Shown: one piece after another, positions 60,138 through 64,000 of the stretch
Numbering within the stretch: position 1 is the stretch's first letter
Layout of the letters: each line of letters begins with the position of its first letter
Source of the DNA: DAOVXM01 sp963746255
Lineage (GTDB): Bacteria > Chloroflexota > Anaerolineae > Anaerolineales > UBA4823
DNA: 64,000 bases
Assembly (NCBI GenBank): GCA_963746255.1
Contig: CAVVAJ010000009.1
Location: 1,488,001 to 1,552,000 of the forward strand
Direction of reading: 5' to 3'
Notes under the pieces: generated by a model
Databases searched by the model: none
Seen by the model: the letters and a program-made list of their open reading frames with translations, nothing else
Told to the model about the DNA's origin: nothing
Made by a program: the position numbers and the translations under genes

Positions 60138-61385
60138 TCAGGTATTTGGCATAATCGACGCCGCTTGTGGGAGCGCAATGACGGAGACGTCGTCGCCAAG
60201 CTTAGCAAATGCGGCTGTCAACGCTGCCTGGGGAGAGTCAAATCTGGTAACACGTAGGTTACAAATCGTTTCATCGGGCAAAGCAGTGATCATATAAACC
60301 GCCGCGCGCTTTTGAATATTGACCAATGCAACAGCTTTGTGGGCACCTTGGACAAACCCGTGTTGGCTCCTCTCCAGAATGTCATCCGGCGAGGTCGCTT
60401 CTCGCATCCATTGTTCAAAGACCTGGTTGCCATATCCCTCGGAGCACTCAGCCACCCAGATAATCACTCCGCCTTGACGGACAAAGAAGGCGGCGCTGTC
60501 CAAACCTTTTTGGGCTTGAAGGATATTGATATCTTTTGGGAAACCACCTGATGACGCCAGCACAATATCCGCCTGTCGGGGGATCTTAACCGTGCATCTT
60601 TCCGCAACCAGCTGGCAGCCATATCTGTGCGCCTTAGTGACATCTCCTGCGACAGCTCCGACAATCTGCTGGTTTCCGTCGACGAGGACATTGAAAATGA
60701 AATCCACTCCGATCATTTCCGTTGCTTCCTCGAGATCTACCCGCAGTGGATTATCTTCTAATCTCCCTCCAGCTGCTTCGGGGAGCATGATCATGCTGTG
60801 ATTTGCAGCGATCGCGGCACACGATGCACACCCGGGGAACAGCGCTTTCGCCCCACCTGAATATCCGGCAAAATAATGGAACTCTAAATTCCCAAGGCAG
60901 ATGCGCAGCTGGGCTTCGATTACTGGACGGTAGATTTCGACAGGTGTCCCGGCAGAAGTGGTGCCCACATGGACAGTATCCTCAATATCATGGTTTAGTA
61001 CGCGGAAGCGCTGAACAATCTCGGAACCTAGCGCCGTCTGAATTTCGGCCAGGGTCATTTTTCGGTGTAAGCCGAGAGCCAAAACGATAATGATGTCCTG
61101 ATCTTTTACCCCAGCCAACTCCAGTTCAGCCAGGATATGAGGGAGCAACTTTTTGGAAGGACAAGGCCGCGATAGGTCGCTGGTGATGATCGCGACCCGT
61201 CCCCCGGTTCGGGCTAATTCTCGCAGCGGCGGCGAGCCGATCGGATGGGTAAGTGCATTCTGCAGCAAGGTGTGCTCGTCTTTTACTTCTGCTGCAGCTT
61301 GGGGTTCGAAAACCCCTAAAAAATTATGCTCCGGGATATCAACCCCAAAATAAGTACTGCCGTAGGCCAGTTTTACTCTTTGCAT
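60138..61385 (-). CDS. larA: Nickel-dependent lactate racemase family protein LarA
   Basis: A 415-residue LarA-family enzyme using the nickel-pincer cofactor. DLSRPCPSKK (70-79), His107 in LALGLHRKMT, His170 in NLEFHYFAGYSGGAKALFPG with the cofactor-binding Lys180, and His196 in AANHSM match the positions known from Lactobacillus LarA (about 108, 174, 184, 200). larB, larC and larE, which make the cofactor, are not in the window. It is the last gene of an operon with AOR and a ubiquitin-like carrier. The exact 2-hydroxyacid is unknown. Confidence 0.9.
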   Translation of the reverse strand: MQRVKLAYGSTYFGVDIPEHNFLGVFEPQAAAEVKDEHTLLQNALTHPIGSPPLRELARTGGRVAIITSDLSRPCPSKKLLPHILAELELAGVKDQDIIIVLALGLHRKMTLAEIQTALGSEIVQRFRVLNHDIEDTVHVGTTSAGTPVEIYRPVIEAQLRICLGNLEFHYFAGYSGGAKALFPGCASCAAIAANHSMIMLPEAAGGRLEDNPLRVDLEEATEMIGVDFIFNVLVDGNQQIVGAVAGDVTKAHRYGCQLVAERCTVKIPRQADIVLASSGGFPKDINILQAQKGLDSAAFFVRQGGVIIWVAECSEGYGNQVFEQWMREATSPDDILERSQHGFVQGAHKAVALVNIQKRAAVYMITALPDETICNLRVTRFDSPQAALTAAFAKLGDDVSVIALPQAASIMPNT

Positions 61386-61409
61386 ATCGCTAAATACGAT
61401 CCGGGCTCT

Positions 61410-61655
61410 TTAGATTTGCCCACCAGATATTGCGGGCATTAAATTAACACGATCACCTGCTGTGAGAGCTAGGCTAGGTTCGGCGACTCTGCCATTGACC
61501 ACTAGCAACAGCGAATCCAAGCTGTAGTTGATTTCCAGTTCAGTTATCAGATCCTGCAGTGTGCTTCCCAGCGGCAGGTCCACTTCAACGCGGTCGATCA
61601 ATCCTTCCGGGGTTTGCTTTTGTAATGTGGTATGTAGCTGGACAGATATCTGCAA
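61410..61655 (-). CDS. Second ubiquitin-like carrier (MoaD/ThiS type) with residues after GG
   Basis: An 81-residue beta-grasp protein (MQISVQLHTTLQKQTPEGLI, STLQDLITELEINY, LTAGDRVNLMPAISGGQI). The diglycine is followed by QI, so trimming would be needed before activation. It lies between AOR and larA. MoaD-like proteins near AOR genes are thought to serve tungstopterin synthesis. It could instead use the E1-like MoeZ encoded 30 kb away. Confidence 0.82.
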   Translation of the reverse strand: MQISVQLHTTLQKQTPEGLIDRVEVDLPLGSTLQDLITELEINYSLDSLLLVVNGRVAEPSLALTAGDRVNLMPAISGGQI

Positions 61656-61785
61656 AGCAATTCTCTCACAACGATAATAAAGCTTGATGATGCAGGAATA
61701 TTTTCATATGTGCACAAGCATTTGGGCTCGCTCCGGTCTGATTGTTTCGGATTCGAACGATCTATCTGGGCAACAATGCCAGCTG
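61656..61785. other. Spacer between AOR and the carrier gene
   Basis: 130 bases with no clear terminator; the three genes may be one transcript. Confidence 0.35.
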
Positions 61786-63522
61786 CTAATCAAATAACGC
61801 ATCGAGTTCTGCATCCGGTACGTCAAATACCGCGTTAAGGGGGGGCAGCGGTTCGCGGGTCATCCACTCAGGAATTCGATCATCCCTGTTTGTGAATCCC
61901 GCCCTACTGTTGAACTCGCGTTCAATCTGGATCGTTTCTTGGCCTAGAGCCCCGAGAATGTCATCGTCTACATCCCAACCATATCGTGCGTTCAGCAGCT
62001 TGGCAATACTGCCTGGGGCTGCAGCAAAACCAAATCCTGCAAAGACACAAGCCCCTAGGCAGTCATAGCCAGCCATATTGTATTGGGCGTTTCTGGAAAG
62101 ATCCACTTGACCATTTGGATTGAGATGATCAACTTTAGCCCGAATCGTCAGCCCGCAAGTGTGGTCTGCTCCTTGGGGGGAAGTGGCATAGGTTACCCCA
62201 GTGCCTTTGATGGTGCGTGGGTCATAGGCGGACATCGCCTGGCCTTTAACGGACGGAACGCGCTCTACTCCGTATGATCTTCCGGTTGTTGAGGCGCCAT
62301 TACCCAGGATCTTGCCGAGATCAGTTCCCCGCCGGATTTCTTTGATCATATCTAAAGTACTCTCGCCATCCCCAAATTTTAGCAATCCTGCTTCAACTGC
62401 GACACCGAGGGCTGCACCGATTTCAATTGTATCTAACCCGATATCATTTACCTCATAATTCAACGCGGCAATGGTATCCAAGTCAGCAATGCCCAAGTTA
62501 GAACCTAATAAACCGATTGTTTCATATTCCAATGGGGACACGATACTTTTTCCGTCTGCCCCGCTGTAGACATTTGAACAGCGTATAGTACAACCTGCCA
62601 TGCAAGCGTGGGAGGTTTCACTTTCTCCAGCACGTTCAAGCAGGACTTTGCGCATATATTCGCCTGAAATCCGATCTGCGCCTTCGAATTGACCCTCAGA
62701 AAAACTCCTAGTCGGGATAGCGCCAAAACTATCACACATTTTAACCATTGCTGCAGTTCCGTAATCCTGGTAGATGGCTGTTTGTGGATGGGTGATTAAA
62801 GATTGGGTATACTCTTTTTGCGCTAGTTTAAAAGCTGCTGTATCGTGAATTGGTGGTTTCTGCCCGTTGTGATTATCAATAATGATTGCTTTCAAATGCT
62901 TTGATCCCATCACTGCGCCAATCCCACCACGAGCTGCTATACGGGACGGTACCCGGTCCTTATCTAGATTTTGGATGCCAGCTGCAGCAAACTGCATTTC
63001 ACCACCGGGACCAATTAACGCAATGCCGACATCTTTTCCATAACGCTCCAATAAAATCTCAGCAGTCTGATAGACACCATGCCCAGTAAGATCATCTGCC
63101 GGCTCGAATCGCGCGCCATTGACACTCAGGTGCAATATCCACCAACGCGGTTCAGTTGGTTGATCCTCGATGATTAGGGTCTTGATCCCCAGATGAGTGA
63201 GCTTTAGACCTGTGCTGCCACCAGCGTTGCTTTCCTTAACCCCACCGGTTAGTGGGCTTTTCGCACCGATCGATATCCGGTCCGTGCTGGAAAGCATGTG
63301 CCCGACGAGCAGGCCAGGCGCAAAAACAAGTTTGTTTTCCCGGGCTAGCGGATTACATCGCGGGTCAACCTCGTCGACCAAAATCCGCGCTAATAAGCCG
63401 CGCCCACCAAGACGCTCCCAGGTAGCAGGGATCGGTTCTTTGGACAAGGTCTGTGTGCGCATATTAACCCGCCACACTGCAAAGGGGGTTTGGTGTATCT
63501 TGGTTTTATCTGGGTTTGACAT
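61786..63522 (-). CDS. aor: Tungsten-dependent aldehyde:ferredoxin oxidoreductase
   Basis: A 578-residue AOR, oxidising aldehydes to acids with a tungstopterin and a [4Fe-4S] cluster. The N-terminal domain (FAVWRVNMRTQTLS, GGRGLLARIL, IGAKSPLTGGVKESNAGG) and cluster ligands CMAGCTIRC (Cys307, 311, 315) and YDCLGACVF (Cys492) are present, as is the pterin-binding RIAARGGIGAVMGSKHLKAI. ATG 63522 has AGGAG six bases upstream. It should act in the cytoplasm, coupled to ferredoxin, implying an anaerobic or fermentative lifestyle. Confidence 0.93.
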   Translation of the reverse strand: MSNPDKTKIHQTPFAVWRVNMRTQTLSKEPIPATWERLGGRGLLARILVDEVDPRCNPLARENKLVFAPGLLVGHMLSSTDRISIGAKSPLTGGVKESNAGGSTGLKLTHLGIKTLIIEDQPTEPRWWILHLSVNGARFEPADDLTGHGVYQTAEILLERYGKDVGIALIGPGGEMQFAAAGIQNLDKDRVPSRIAARGGIGAVMGSKHLKAIIIDNHNGQKPPIHDTAAFKLAQKEYTQSLITHPQTAIYQDYGTAAMVKMCDSFGAIPTRSFSEGQFEGADRISGEYMRKVLLERAGESETSHACMAGCTIRCSNVYSGADGKSIVSPLEYETIGLLGSNLGIADLDTIAALNYEVNDIGLDTIEIGAALGVAVEAGLLKFGDGESTLDMIKEIRRGTDLGKILGNGASTTGRSYGVERVPSVKGQAMSAYDPRTIKGTGVTYATSPQGADHTCGLTIRAKVDHLNPNGQVDLSRNAQYNMAGYDCLGACVFAGFGFAAAPGSIAKLLNARYGWDVDDDILGALGQETIQIEREFNSRAGFTNRDDRIPEWMTREPLPPLNAVFDVPDAELDALFD

Positions 63523-63555
63523 GCGGCTCTCCTGAATAAGGTATCTGCGGCTCAC

Positions 63556-64000
63556 CCGAGCGTGGTGAATACTGGCTTCACGCAGATAAGTAATTTACAC
63601 TTGTGGGGTTGAACTGATTATAAAATGAGATTGCCGGTTGATTATGAGCGCTTATAGGTGGGCAATTCAGCATGCTTCTGAATTTTTTAGCTGATAACGC
63701 AAACCAATAGGTTGAGTGTGTGCGATGAGGGGCCACTGGCGCCATTATCCTTTATAATATTCTAGATTTAGATATATTGCATTGTATATAAAGCTAACTC
63801 GAAGAACCATCAACAAATCGCTGCGCGATACGGCGTGGTAGATATCAACGAATGCGTTAGGTTGAGAAGTGTTCCATTGATGTGCAGGCCCCAATTATAC
63901 CCAAAGTAAATCTACTTACTTGCGAACGTGCAAATGATCTCATTGCAAGTTAGGGCAATAATCTATCGCGAACCGAGATAGTTTTATCAAATTTATTAGT
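63556..64000. other. Non-coding right end
   Basis: No gene is visible. The stretch is AT-rich near 63750-63800 and probably contains the promoter of the AOR operon, but no consensus boxes stand out. Confidence 0.4.

Noticed and set aside
1..64000. CRISPR arrays, prophage, toxin-antitoxin or anti-phage systems
   Set aside because: No regularly spaced repeats, phage structural genes or recognisable defence genes were found.

Overview
The window looks like a chromosomal segment of a Chloroflexota bacterium, most likely class Anaerolineae. This rests on recognisable protein families and on several small conserved proteins that I associate with that group. It is not a taxonomic assignment. Nearly all genes are housekeeping or metabolic. 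One IS30 element and a few decayed stretches are the only obvious accessory material.

Layout. 1-2450: a partial K+ channel, tRNA-Leu(CAA), the relic of an acyltransferase-3 gene, and an OsmC-like protein. 2451-2998: a cluster of DnaA boxes beside an AT-rich stretch, a candidate replication origin. 2999-6755 (minus): a lipoprotein peptidase and a ChlI/ChlD-type metal chelatase gene whose two halves are joined only by a -1 shift at an A10 run. 6780-17861 (plus): ribosomal protein S1 with a repeated acidic tail, clpC, radA, a dus gene, a PucC-like transporter, an HTH regulator, a DUF6391-like protein and holA. 17842-24142 (minus): a small conserved protein behind two tandem operator-like sites, an RlmD/TrmA-type RNA methyltransferase, a frameshifted aminotransferase, an FHA membrane protein, a frameshifted M28 peptidase and lipB. 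24372-29688: clpB, a frameshifted terpenoid-cyclase-fold gene, hsp20 and an SlyD-like isomerase.

29807-34375 (minus) is the most interesting operon. A promoter and a structured leader RNA with an attached terminator precede cysM, a JAMM protease, a small Cys-containing protein, a ubiquitin-like sulfur carrier with a tail beyond its diglycine, a MoeB-rhodanese E1-like enzyme, and a PIG-L deacetylase. This resembles the CysO/Mec/CysM/MoeZ thiocarboxylate route to cysteine known from mycobacteria. 34385-41349 (plus) is the classical rpsB-tsf-pyrH-frr-uppS-cdsA block followed by a SAM-I riboswitch and metK; S2 carries an acidic repeated tail like that of S1. 41424-44382 (minus) is a Fur-family regulator with a CbiM(N)QO metal importer, probably for nickel or cobalt. 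Thioredoxin, tRNA-Lys(UUU), a gene-poor stretch and IS30 follow.

47353-57722 (plus) is a run of envelope proteins: small membrane proteins, a PH-domain protein, DUF4282, YtxH, a large protein with Ig-like domains, a membrane helix, thrombospondin-3 repeats and a TolB-like propeller, a dual-specificity phosphatase, a bactofilin-like membrane protein, HdeD-like and AI-2E-like proteins. 57802-63522 (minus) holds a metallo-beta-lactamase-fold hydrolase, a broken Gfo/Idh/MocA dehydrogenase, and an operon of tungsten aldehyde:ferredoxin oxidoreductase, a second ubiquitin-like carrier with a tail after GG, and nickel-dependent LarA.

At least five otherwise intact genes are split by one-base indels. 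Sequencing or assembly indels are therefore a serious alternative to gene decay throughout this window.
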